Shown here: piece by piece, positions 34,781 to 45,110 of the stretch
Layout: every line of letters begins with the position of its first letter
How positions within the stretch are numbered: position 1 is the first letter of the stretch
NCBI RefSeq assembly: GCF_030272615.1
Contig: NC_081405.1
Span: 156,691,454 to 156,755,453 of the forward strand
Source: Cryptomeria japonica
Lineage: Eukaryota > Streptophyta > Pinopsida > Cupressales > Cupressaceae
Length of the DNA: 64,000 nt
Direction of reading: 5' to 3'
The notes under the pieces: generated by a model
Seen by the model: only the letters and a program-made list of their open reading frames with translations
The model's database searches: none
What the model was told of the DNA's origin: nothing
Translations under genes and position numbers: made by a program

Positions 34781-36398
34781 CATTAATGGCTATTATGTTG
34801 CTCATCATTATGTGACATTGGTAGCTCATTTACTGGGGGCTCATTGTCATTCATGATGTTACAATTTCAAGTGCAATCATTTTTTTTTTTGAAGCAACAT
34901 AATAGCCTAATTTTCTTGTTCCTATGGGGACAAGAGTGATTTCATACATCTCTTCTTTTGCTTATGTCCAAATCTCTCCCTAGAAGATTGTGTAAGTCCT
35001 TCTCATTGTCCTTATCCTTAGGAGGCAATGATCTTTCCTTATTTTTATCTAAGGATCCACTTTTTCCTATTTTGTGGATGGTGTGGACTTTATTACTTGA
35101 TGTTATGCCTTTTACGCATTTGTTGTTGTTTGTTCAAGGATTCTCTCTTACAAGAGGTGTAAGTCCTTGACTACAACCTCTTTTGCACTTGGTAAAATAC
35201 ATCCATAATGAATTCACTCTCCCGATTGGGTTAAAAAGAGCGTCATCCTTCATTAAGAATCACTTTCACCTCGCAAAAGAAGGAAGTATTGCATTCTTAT
35301 TCTCTTCTTTGTCTTATTCTAGAAGATGTTATATTTGTCCTCTCGGGGATAGGTGTCTTTTTGTACAAAGATCTCTTCTCCTCTAAGGATCTCCTTTACA
35401 CATACTACAAGATATCCCTTCTCAACTATCTTATCCTTGCTTAAAGAGTGTAAAACTCTCTTGCTTGGATCTATGACATTGTTGCATTTTTGGAGTATCT
35501 TCTTTTGTGATGAAGGTAGGTATCCTTGTTCTACTTTGCTTATGACATAAACATTACACTTTTTGAGCAATGGGTCATTCTCAGAACTAGAGCACAGACT
35601 CTTAGAGCGAGATGTCACGCTTTTGTACTATACATATATAGGTTGTAGCATACTCGGGCATAGACTCCTATGAGGTGCTTCTAACCTCACTTACACACAC
35701 ATGCACGAGGTTGAGTGGAACTAGCGGCATAAGACTAGACTTTCTCACTCTCCTCCCTTACATGGATCACCTAGACAGACTCTAGGGGCTAGTTTTCCAT
35801 GTCCTTTTCCCATGGATCACCTAGACAAGATCTAGGGGTGAGAAGTCCATGTTTTCTCTCTCACTATTCTTCTCATGGATCACCAATGTGTGTATTCATG
35901 CTTTTCTCCTTTCTTTTCTTCTCTTTGCATTTTGTTTCCATTTACATCCTTCATCTTGTGTTAGAGAACTCTCAAAACCTCACACTCTTTGTTGCGTTGG
36001 AATTGAGATTTAGTCCTCTTTCTTACCAAATGATTCTCCATTAGTTTTTGATCTCATATCAAATCTTCTTGTGAGCACTTGTCATCAATTTTCTTTAACA
36101 ATTCGAAGGGGTAAACATGATACCCTGTTTCAACTCACTAAAATTAGCAAGCCGAAACGGGGGGGGGGCATATAGCTACCCTCGAATTTTCATCACCTTC
36201 CTTAGTAAGCATTAGGTGATTTTGTGATCTAACATGTGGTTTTGTAGGGTGCGGTTCCTAACTGTGTACTGCAGATGCCGCTGGGGGCTTCGTTCGACAG
36301 ACTTATGGATATATCCTTTTTCAAATAATGTTTACTTTTCTGTACTTTAGCTTGCATATGCACGTAGTGTTCATATCACCGCTAAAGTGGGGGCTAAA
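34781..36398 (+). other. Non-coding interior of the LTR element and polypurine tract
   Basis: No frame longer than about 100 codons and no domain motif. A CATGGATCACCTAGACAAGATCTAGGG-like unit recurs (about 35760-35885, imperfect). A run of ten G lies near 36160. The purine-rich stretch AAAGTGGGGGCTAAA directly before the 3' LTR is the likely plus-strand primer. Confidence 0.6.
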
Positions 36399-38033
36399 TG
36401 TAGCGTCGTAAATTGTACGCACTTGCTAGGGTGGTACAATTTCACACCTAGTTTAGCACCCGCCTTAGCGCATTTTGCATTTTGCATTGCATTTCCCCTT
36501 TAGCACTTAATTAATTAATTTAATTAAGTCTAAGGTTCTATTTTATCATCTCCCACATCATAAAGTTGGGCCCTTTCATTAAAGTGTGCCCTTTTCATTT
36601 TATTCCTCCTATACATCATTTAATCAAAAACCCTAATTAGGTCCTATTTTGAACTTGGGGGCTTGATTTCGGGGGTCAAAACATCTCAAAATCACCTGTA
36701 ACTTCGGGATTCTCTCTAAAATCATCATATCCGACGGCCCTGAAAATTTGGTGAAAAGTTGTCGGGACCGTGGCGCCCGGAGTGCAACATGGTCCCGGAC
36801 ATTTTTCCCAAAATTTTAGGAGCGCGATCCAATCATAAAATAAAGCTTAACCCCAAGAAATTGGTGGGATATTCAATCTCTAAGTCGGCCTAAAGTCGAA
36901 ATTACGACCTAGGGTTTCATACATAAGAGCTCTCTTTCTTCATTTGAAAGGATCGGATTTTTGGGGCTTTCGAGGGAACCTCATATGCAGCGAAAGAGCA
37001 GATCTTTGAAGACTTCAATAACATTCAACATCCATCCATCAAGCATTCATCAATTTCATTCATTTAGGGCTTGGGAGACATTGAAGAACAATAGGAGATT
37101 ACCGACTGAAGATTGGCTTGTACTCCTCCCTTGAGGGTTGGGTATGATTTCATGTTGTTTTCATGTCTTTGCATAAGCTTCAATATATCCTTTATTCATG
37201 CTTTAGATCACTTTGCATCTTGATTTAGAGCATTTACATTATCATTTACAAGCAATTAGGGTTTACTTTCTAGGTTGCTCTAGTTTGCTTTCTTGCATTT
37301 AAGGACCTTGCACACACACTAGGTCTGCACACACAATACATTTTACAATACAACTTGGCTATTCGTGGAGGTGGAAATCACCGAAGCGGGGGTTTGACTA
37401 AGGCAAAACCCTATATAGCCACCCACCACACCTTTTCAGATATAAGTGCAGGTTTCGGGACTCGGACGACGCCGCAGGTTGCAGATCCGGGAGAAGCAGA
37501 CTGAGACCGACCTTCACACTAAATCTCAGAGCAAAAGACCAGGACAGGGGCGTGGGGCGCCCTGGTCCTGCCAGGACAGGGGCGCTGGGCGCCCTGGTCC
37601 TCCTGACAGACAGCATTTTCAGCACTTTCTGACAGCTTTTCAGGTTGCAAAAACAACAGTTTCAGGAGCAGAATCAGGACAGTGGCGCCCGTGCCCCCAT
37701 CCCGAACATTTTCACTCAGATTTTAACACCGAGTATGCATTTACATTCTTGTCTTGTCCTTGTGTTTACAGCTTTCCATCATTTAAGTTCAATTTTGTAA
37801 TCTTGTTATTAGTTCATACTTGCACTTTGGGGTTAGGGATTGAACTTGCATCATTTTATCTTTCAATTACAACAAGGGAATAGAAATCCTAATAGGTATC
37901 CCGTGGCTCTCTCTTCCACAAAAAGAAGTAGCCAATTGTGTGATACCTCTAGGCTCTTTCGTATTCCACAAGTGTGTGGTTGAAAGTGAGATTTGGGCAT
38001 GTTTGCTTAGTTTCACTTTTTTTCTCCTACACA
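36399..38033 (+). repeat. 3' LTR, 1635 bp
   Basis: Matches the 5' LTR with about 16 substitutions, all transitions as far as I can count by eye, plus one 30-bp unit fewer in the GC-rich tandem (about 37545-37605). It is followed by the target duplication ATAAT. Confidence 0.95.
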
Positions 38034-38159
38034 ATAATTAAATTGGGGAATTCAACTATCTAATAGAGGAATATTTAAATAACCTTTGCATCCAATTAAT
38101 CATTCAAGCCATATTTATGTGTATGCAGATTGCAACCAACAGCTAATACCAATTGAAGT

Positions 38160-38823
38160 AAGAGATTACTAAGCTCTTACAATATAAAAATATCACATTC
38201 AACTACTAATTACTTAATAAAGCACTTCAATAAAAATATTTCTCCAAGCTATGCATACAACCAAATACAAACCTGATATGTATTATTAATTCTTGAAAGA
38301 TTTAACTAAATTGAGTACATATAAATAAGTTTATTTAATAGAATTACAAGGTTTCAATATTCTAGTGAAGATGAGCTAAAAATAGCAAAAATTCTTGATA
38401 ACAACCAGTTCTTAAAAAGGAACAAAACTTACATTGAAAGCATGGGTCTGAATTCAAGAAAACTACAACAAACTAAAGGAAAAAAGACTATATTGTATAT
38501 TCTAAGTACATGAATATTTTTAAGCAACAAAGGAACAATAACTAGTCTCTACAGATAAGTGCAATTTACTATGCATAAAACAAAAAACATTAAACTACCA
38601 CCTTAGAGAATATTTCAGATGCAGCTATAGGTTTGTGTAGACAATCCTTGGCACTGTGGTTCTTCCCACTTACATTTGCACCTCCTGTCTTTGGGTGATT
38701 ATTGTGCTTAAAGTAATTTTTAATTGCATGCATTGCATGAGCCATTATGCGGCCAAAAGAATATTCATGACTTAAATTTTGATGGAATGACTTAATATAA
38801 TTATATATTAATAAGTAGCACAA
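38160..38823 (-). mobile_element. Second remnant of the Copia family: 3' LTR plus end of the interior
   Basis: 38168-38582 matches the block at 23099-23545. 38695-38770 matches the Copia interior just right of the nested element (25250-25330), sharing the sequence CATTGCATGAGCCATT. So this is the 3' end of another copy on the same strand, here without the nested insertion. The minus-strand frame 38590-38823 (77 codons) runs across this interior piece, but I do not recognise a protein in it. Confidence 0.6.
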
Positions 38824-39950
38824 TTTGTGTTAAGATTTATTCATTTTTGGATTCTTGTCCATCTCCATTTACTCCTATGTGTGCATACTCACATACATTT
38901 CATCTTATCATAACCCTATTTGCACTAATTTTTCATACATTTGATATATTATCAACCTAGACTTCCCTGTATATGTTCCCAATCTTGAAATTTATATTTT
39001 ACTATCCTAGGTCAATCTTGTGGCACTAAATTTCAATCATAAGGGTCTCCAAATTGAACCAAAAATTAAAAATTCCTAACTCTTTCCTTTTTCTATTAGC
39101 CATTGGGAGTTAGCTTGGTATATGTTTGTGTGACTTATGACTATGTCTTGGTATTTAACAACATTCATTTGTGCAACAAAATTTATTCTAAATTATAATA
39201 TGATTGCATTGCATCTTTAAACCTTGATATGATTGTGCATTCCAATTGAACAATTCTATCTTTGATGGTGGTGATATTGAGAGCAACTTAGGTGACCAAG
39301 AGGATTATGACCATGATGCATATGTGCACCAACAAGATATGTGAGTTACAAGATAAACATTTATAAATGCATTACAACAAGCTCACTATCATTATCAATT
39401 GACAATATTTTTTTGTAACACATTAATAGGATGCCTTTATGAAACATAAATTTTGTAACACCATGGATCCTAAAAGAATCTTTATAATAGTGTATCCAAC
39501 CCATTCTCTTCTTCTAATTCCACTCCTACCACTACCATCAACCCTAATGTTATCTTACTACTTTCACTATTCTCAACTCATTCCCTATTGACCTCAATCC
39601 CCAACAAGACTTATCCAAACATTACACTCCACCTTTCCTTATCCCTCCCAATACATCTTATCCAAATATTACACTCCACCTTTCATTATTCCTCCAAATA
39701 CATCCATCCCTTCTAGTATTCTTCCCACATCTACCCTATTACTTCAATAATCACCACTATTACATATTCCATCCACATAATCCATATCATCTTCCCATTC
39801 CAAACCATAGCCCATACTCCTCATTCATTGATTTTTTATTTACAACTAAAATATCTTAAATTCATTAGACCCTATAATAATGGCTCAAACTTTTAATGAA
39901 CAATAAAAAAAGTATAAAAAATTAAACATTTACATTTAGTCAAAAATACA
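38824..39950. other. AT/C-rich spacer with a 49-bp tandem duplication
   Basis: No gene seen. Around 39610-39708 a unit of about 49 bp (TTATCCAAACATTACACTCC with following bases) is present twice in tandem. The surrounding 39480-39800 is unusually poor in G on the plus strand. Confidence 0.45.
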
Positions 39951-40016
39951 TCTCTCTACTTGGAGTAAAAAAATACAACGGACGTGAAATTCATGCTTAG
40001 AAACACTCGTATGCAT

Positions 40017-40159
40017 AACGTGGGGCATGTGTCCGTGTCCTCCACGAGCATCATTATTCAATTTTAAATATCAGCAGCAAGCACGATGTGTGTCGATATG
40101 TAACGTTTTAAATGACCAAATAAAATCGTGGAAATCGAAGGAAGATCGATCATAACGTG
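40017..40159 (+). promoter_or_regulatory. Two AACGTG (T/G-box) words upstream of allene oxide synthase
   Basis: AACGTG at 40017-40022 and 40154-40159, about 420 and 280 bp before the ATG. In angiosperms this word is bound by MYC2-type bHLH factors in jasmonate-responsive promoters. Whether it acts here is inference; the word is short enough to occur by chance. Confidence 0.35.
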
Positions 40160-40328
40160 CGCAAATTTTCAGCATGTCCCACCTCTCTCAATAATAGAGA
40201 CTCAGACGATTAATATATTCATTTCCGGTTCACCGGTCGGCATCTGAAACTCAATAATGGAGTGTACTAGAGGTGAATCGGCGAATTACCACCCTTTCAG
40301 ACTTTTTAACCCGGACAACTTCTCAAGC

Positions 40329-40338
40329 TATATAAATA
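40329..40338 (+). promoter_or_regulatory. TATA box of allene oxide synthase
   Basis: TATATAAATA, 100 bp before the ATG at 40438. Transcription should start near 40360-40370, which excludes an in-frame extension to a GTG at 40342 and decides the start. Confidence 0.8.
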
Positions 40339-40437
40339 CTTGTGTTGGTCTTCCAATCTATCCAAGCCATTTTCTCTTATTGTAGCATTCTGATTCCAAA
40401 GTTATTGTTTGATTTGAAATTTGAGAGAAGGCTAAGA

Positions 40438-41862
40438 ATGGCTTCTTCGAGCAATGAAGGAGTACAAGAGGTCCCTGGAAGCTATGGCCTGCCTATCCTC
40501 GGAGCCATTGCAGATCGTTTCGACTATTTCGTGAAGGAAGGTGTAGATACTTTCTTTAAAAACCGCATTGAGAAATATAAGAGCACTGTATTCAGAGTAA
40601 ATATGCCGCCTGGTCCGCCTTTGTTTCCCGATCCTCGCGTCATAATTCTGCTGGACGCCAAGAGTTTTCCCATACTCTTCGATGTAAATAAAGTGGAAAA
40701 GAAGAACGTCTTCACGGGCGTCTACATGCCCAGCACTAACTTTACGGGAGGCTATCGGGTGCTCTCGTATTTGGACCCTTCTGAAGAAAATCATACCAAG
40801 CTCAAGAATTTCTGCTTCCATGTACTCAAGAGCAACGCAACTAAATGGTTTCCGGAGTTCGAACGGGCCACGGGAGAGCTGTGGGCTAAGCTTGACAAAC
40901 AATTTGCCGAGTCAAACAAGGCCGAATTCAGCAGCGAGAATTTGCAAATGTGTTTTAATTTTCTGTGCAGGTCGGTGTTGAACAGAAATCCCGCAGATTC
41001 GGGGCCTGCCAGTCTGGGAACGAATGGGCCTACTTATGTTCAGAAGTGGATTGGGCTTCAGCTCGCTCCCATTGCAAGCACTGGCGTGCTTCCCAAGATC
41101 TTGGAGGAGGTCACAATCCACGCGGTCCCTCTACCGTCCTTGCTTGTGCGTGGGGATTACAACAAAGTGTACGATTTCTTCTGGACGTATGGAAAAGAGG
41201 CGCTGGACGCGGCGGAGCAGCAGTTCGGCCTGAAGCGAGACGAGGCGTGTCATAATTTGGTGTTCAACATATGCTTCAACACCTTCGGAGGAATGTTCGT
41301 TTTTTTCCCGAGCCTCATAGAACACCTTGCGGCGGCGGGCAAGCAGCTGCACGCAGATCTGGCAGAAGAAGTAAGAGCTGCCATTAAAGATAACGGAGGA
41401 ATGAACATGAGAGCACTGGAGAGCATGGCGTTGGTCCGGTCGACGGTGTATGAAGCGCTGAGGATCGAGCCGCCCGTGCCGTTTCAGTATGGACATGCGA
41501 AAGAGGACTTAGTGGTGGAGTCGCACGATGGGAAATATGCGGTGAAGAAGGGAGAGATGCTTGGTGGGTATCAGCCGTTTGCCACCAGAGATCCCAAGGT
41601 GTTTGACAATCCCGAGGATTTTGTTCCCCGACGTTTCATGGGAGAGGAAGGGGAGAAATTGTTGAAATATGTGCTGTGGTCGAATGGGCCGGAGACCGAG
41701 CAGACAACGGCGCATAACAAGCAGTGTGCAGGGAAGAACTTCGTGGTGATGATATCACGGCTGCTGGTGGCGCATCTGTTCGCTCATTACGACTCCTTTG
41801 AGATCGACACGAACAAAACCACCGAAGTTGTTTTTACCTCCCTGCAGAAGGCCACTTCTTAA
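40438..41862 (+). CDS. AOS: Allene oxide synthase (CYP74 cytochrome P450), intronless
   Basis: Dehydrates fatty-acid hydroperoxides, made by lipoxygenase, to unstable allene oxides; in the jasmonate route these go on to allene oxide cyclase. CYP74 enzymes use the hydroperoxide itself and need neither O2 nor a reductase. The 474 residues include VFTGVYMPSTNFTGGY (Phe92, the position of Arabidopsis AOS Phe137 that separates AOS from hydroperoxide lyase; Ser110 also fits AOS), an I-helix-like FNTFGGM with Asn281, the ExxR pair E339/R342, QYGHAKEDLVVESHD as in AOS, and the heme loop NKQCAGKNF with Cys430. The start is set by the TATA box and the AAGAATGGCT context. No plastid transit peptide is visible, unlike most angiosperm CYP74A. 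The gene is markedly GC-richer than its surroundings. A hydroperoxide lyase or epoxyalcohol synthase is possible but less likely. Confidence 0.93.
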   Translation: MASSSNEGVQEVPGSYGLPILGAIADRFDYFVKEGVDTFFKNRIEKYKSTVFRVNMPPGPPLFPDPRVIILLDAKSFPILFDVNKVEKKNVFTGVYMPSTNFTGGYRVLSYLDPSEENHTKLKNFCFHVLKSNATKWFPEFERATGELWAKLDKQFAESNKAEFSSENLQMCFNFLCRSVLNRNPADSGPASLGTNGPTYVQKWIGLQLAPIASTGVLPKILEEVTIHAVPLPSLLVRGDYNKVYDFFWTYGKEALDAAEQQFGLKRDEACHNLVFNICFNTFGGMFVFFPSLIEHLAAAGKQLHADLAEEVRAAIKDNGGMNMRALESMALVRSTVYEALRIEPPVPFQYGHAKEDLVVESHDGKYAVKKGEMLGGYQPFATRDPKVFDNPEDFVPRRFMGEEGEKLLKYVLWSNGPETEQTTAHNKQCAGKNFVVMISRLLVAHLFAHYDSFEIDTNKTTEVVFTSLQKATS

Positions 41863-41927
41863 TTTCCCATCTGTCACTGTCTTCAACGTCACGGATGTCT
41901 GTCTAGTCTTTCTGTATCGGTTTACTT

Positions 41928-41933
41928 AATAAA
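41928..41933 (+). terminator. Polyadenylation signal of allene oxide synthase
   Basis: AATAAA, 66 nt after the stop codon. Confidence 0.65.
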
Positions 41934-42344
41934 GACGTACCTGATGTCAATCAATATGGACCGGGATAGGACAGAATGGGTGACCACTTGCATTTTAATA
42001 TTCGGTGATAGTGACCGATAGTTTCATTTCCAAGTTAATGTATCTTTCTTTGTATGTGAAAGCAAACAATTTGTGGCGCTATTCAAATCTTCGTAACCTT
42101 CTATCTTTTGACGTTTCTCCACGGAGTAATAAGAAACGAATACCACCACTTACACTTGCATTCAACAGTAGAAATTGAAGCCCAAAATATTAGTCCTTCG
42201 AGTAGTTCGCCACCTTTGTCGTCTCATGGCACGTGGCTTGCACTATTGCAAACCATTTGAGTCGGTTGCTGACGTTTTGCACGTTGAAAAAATGGCTCAG
42301 CAAATACTACACAACCCATACAAACCTCGTGCGACTTACCAAAA

Positions 42345-42743
42345 GTGGACCATACGACACTATTTCATTCCGTCCGTATAGCATGCACCAATATAAATCC
42401 ACTTTCTCGCCCATCTAATTGAGTCACAATGCATAAGAACACATAACCAAACAAGGAATAAATGTCCCCAATCGATATTCGCCTCATCTGCTAGTGGACC
42501 ATACGACACTAGTTCATTCCGTCCGTATAGCATGCACCAATATAAATCCACTTTCTCGCCTATCTAATTGAGTCACAATGCATAAGAACACATAACCAAA
42601 CAAGGAATGAATGTCCCCAATCTATATTCGCCTCATCTGCTAGTGGACCATACGACACTATTTCATTCCGTCCGTATAGCATGTACCAATATAAATCCAC
42701 TTTCTCACCTATCTAATTGAGTCGCAATGCATAAGAACACATA
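42345..42743 (+). repeat. 149-bp tandem repeat, two full copies and a partial third
   Basis: Units at 42345-42493, 42494-42642 and 42643-42743 each start GTGGACCATACGACACTA and carry TTCATTCCGTCCGTATAGCA and CCAATATAAATCC. The copies differ at only a few sites, so the duplications are fairly recent. The array begins 480 bp after the allene oxide synthase stop codon. Confidence 0.92.
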
Positions 42744-43899
42744 TTCATTTTTTTTGAAAGCATTGCTATTGGGCTTATTAAAAGCTAAACAAATCTAACG
42801 ACATACATTCTTCAATTTAAAGTTAGGAGTTGGTTGAAATGCTATAGCCAAATGTGTGGGGAAATGAATAATTTTGCATTAATTAAAAAAATAGTATAAT
42901 ATTCGTTAAAAAATTAATAGAACGAATGGGTCCTTGGTCTATTGATGAAGTTGAATGGCTCCAAATGAACCCACCAAAAATCAAGTCTTATTGAGTGTAA
43001 AGGATCCAACATCATAAGAGATGAAGCCGGTATTGTGCCCCTTTTGCTGGGCTGTTGTACTTCTAAGTCTGGACCTCCATAAAAAAAATATATATATATA
43101 TTAGAGAGATAAATTTACAATTCTTAACATAAGGGTTTAGTTTTAAGAACATGTAAACAAAAACTACATGCCGAGTCTAATAGAAATTGAGCTAAAGCAA
43201 CTACTAACAAACGAAGATCTTTATCATTTGGTTTTCCCAAAACATCTTCGAGGGTGGAATCATCAATGGGTCCCAATCAATAAGCGATTTTAAATTGAAT
43301 GCAAATTTCAAAATGTCATGATTCTTTTTTTAATATGATATTGAATACAAATTTCCCACATATATTTTCTATTGCAGATTACAATAAGAATTTAATCTTT
43401 TTTGCAATACACAGAGAGTCTTATAATGTGTATTTTTAATCTTTGTTTTTGTGTGTATCTAAAAAAACATATACGTACATGTATACATAACTACATACAT
43501 TTATATGAATAAGATGTGTAATTCTGTAAGGTGCAAATGTGGACATCCAATTCTATTTATTTGCAACAAAGGAAACAAAATTGTTAGAATATATTTTATA
43601 TATATAACAGTTGAAGCTATTGATCTCATTGAGCCACCATGTCGGGTTGATCAAACAAAGGTTTTAGTAGCAAGGGGTAAGGGCATGGGGAGTAGAGGAA
43701 GCGACTACCATAGCAGCAGTTGATTTGGAATCAATTGCTTGCTCTGGAACCGAGGGGAGATAGAAGTTGCATATTAATTGAGCGTGCCAGAAATTGGAGA
43801 AGAAAGGCAGAGCCCTATCTTCCCATGGGTGGGTGGGTGGATGATAGTTGGCATGTTACGTATAGAAAAGATCCGCCCTACCTTCAAAAGGTTAAAATT
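42744..43899. other. Spacer with a dispersed repeat
   Basis: No gene. A segment at about 43530-43595 (GTGCAAATGTGGACATCCAA and following) matches 45580-45645 with moderate divergence. A short TA microsatellite lies near 43090. The block 43620-43900 is GC-richer, with two short open frames (43505-43723, 43720-43908) lacking recognisable motifs. Confidence 0.4.
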
Positions 43900-44373
43900 T
43901 CTGCATAGCAGAATACAGATCTAGCTGGAAAAAGAAAACAAACTTGCAGAGCAAAAGAGAAAAAAAACAGAACTGTGAGAATGAAATTATATTAATTCAT
44001 TATGTAATTACATTATGCAAATACATATTTATAGAAAGAGAACCACCATATAATCAAAGAAATTACGGTGGAATAGGAAATTAAAGAGGACATGCATTAG
44101 TTGAACATGCACTCTTCCTTTGTTAGCTTAAACCCAATCAGTGTAAATCATGGAGGTGACAATTACATTGAACTAAGCCTGCATGCAGTAAAAAGGGTAG
44201 AGATAACAATATTAATCTACTGTTCACCTTGGTTAGACTTAACATGTGCACAAATGCATATGCACCATCTTCTCTGTAGATTACTACTGCAGAACAGAAC
44301 AATAGATAGTCAAACAAAAAATTGAATTGCATGCGCTAAGACAACCTTAGTTGGAGTTAACAATACTCCAACA
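43900..44373 (-). repeat. Probable Copia-type solo LTR
   Basis: On the minus strand it starts TGTTGGAGTATTGTTAAC at 44373, has CTATAAATA at about 44030 and a downstream T-rich leader, a pattern usual for Copia LTRs. The far boundary and target duplication could not be settled, so the end at 43900 is approximate. Confidence 0.4.
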
Positions 44374-44379
44374 CAAAAT

Positions 44380-45110
44380 AGTTGACCGGGTGATAGTGAT
44401 GTTGCTTTCTTCTCTTTGTTTCCTGTCCTGCTTCTCTTCTCAGAACTGGACTTCCGGAGGAGATTGAATTGTTAACTCTTCTCATTGGGTGGGAGGGATT
44501 TGCTTATAGAACTATCCCGCAACCCTCGGGGTGGGTGGGCGGAAGGTCCATAGGGCGAGCGGTCGATTCAGATGTCATTTTGAACATACAGAACACTAGA
44601 GCAGTGCAAGCAGTTCATCGGTGGAGCACCTTGTAATTGGTGTCAGCATTCATTCGACGCCATGTGGTATTTCTGCACAGAATACACGGGAGCAGCATAG
44701 AAGTCACCACCGCTTAGTTTGATGGTTGGTGGGGTTGGCCCCTACTCTATAATGGTCCTGGTTTCGGCGCGACCGGCTGATCAGGTTCTTTTCTGTACTG
44801 GGATTTGAACCAATGGAAGGATAGATAAATATGCCTACCGATTCGATTCGAATGGGAGAACCGGGTAAGTAGCAACCGGATAAATGGACAGTTCACTTCT
44901 CTATAGTAGGGTCCCCGATAGGCCTCTCCTTTACTGCTATTTATCCTCCTCACAAACCGTTTATTGAAGCTTACCCGGGAAGGATAACTGAACTTCCGGA
45001 CCTAACATCGTTAATGAAGGGGACCTAACCTCGAATAGATGGGGGGACCGGGTTAACCCTCCTCCCTTAGATCTCCTCGTGTGCTTCGAATATATATATG
45101 GCGTGTGCTT
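44380..45110. other. GC-richer block, possibly organelle (mitochondrial) DNA transferred to the nucleus
   Basis: Base composition changes sharply here, with runs such as CCCTCGGGGTGGGTGGGCGG, GGGCGAGCGGTCGATTC, GCTTACCCGGGAAGG and GGGGGGACCGGGTTAACCC, while both flanks are AT-rich. This style resembles plant mitochondrial intergenic DNA. Near 44800-44820 the minus strand reads GGTTCAAATCCCAGT, like a tRNA T-arm, but the arms do not pair well enough to call a tRNA. No protein motif is seen. The assignment is a guess from composition. Confidence 0.35.

Larger units (their letters stand above)
29586..38038 (+). mobile_element. Young LTR retrotransposon (Gypsy-like, non-autonomous) with target duplications
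   Basis: Complete in outline: 5-bp target duplication ATAAT at 29586-29590 and 38034-38038, LTRs at 29591-31255 and 36399-38033, a primer-binding-site candidate TGGTGAACCCGACGTGAA just after the first LTR, one long ORF (31592-34780), 1.6 kb of non-coding interior and a purine-rich tract ending at 36398. The protease-like domain inside the ORF is of the Gypsy (Tat-like) kind, but there is no reverse transcriptase, RNase H or integrase, so the element must have moved with another element's enzymes. The LTRs differ by about 16 substitutions by eye, near 1 percent, suggesting insertion within the last several million years. It landed between the lipoxygenase and allene oxide synthase genes. Confidence 0.9.

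Noticed and set aside
37446-37883. 145-codon plus-strand frame in the 3' LTR
   Set aside because: It lies wholly in LTR sequence across the GC-rich dyad repeats and shows no domain; open by composition only.
38590-38823. 77-codon minus-strand frame as a captured host exon
   Set aside because: A matching reading can be made in the related copy at 25250-25330, but there it lies after the RNase H stop in the element's untranslated region, so coding is unlikely.
40342-40437. N-terminal extension of allene oxide synthase by 32 codons
   Set aside because: It would start at a GTG, lies within or before the likely transcription start set by the TATA box, and the ATG at 40438 has a good context.
40432-41715. 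Minus-strand and alternative plus-strand open frames within the allene oxide synthase gene
   Set aside because: Shadows of a GC-rich intronless coding region.
44795-44870. tRNA gene on the minus strand
   Set aside because: A T-arm-like GGTTCAAATCC is present, but the T stem does not pair properly and no D-arm or acceptor stem could be fitted.
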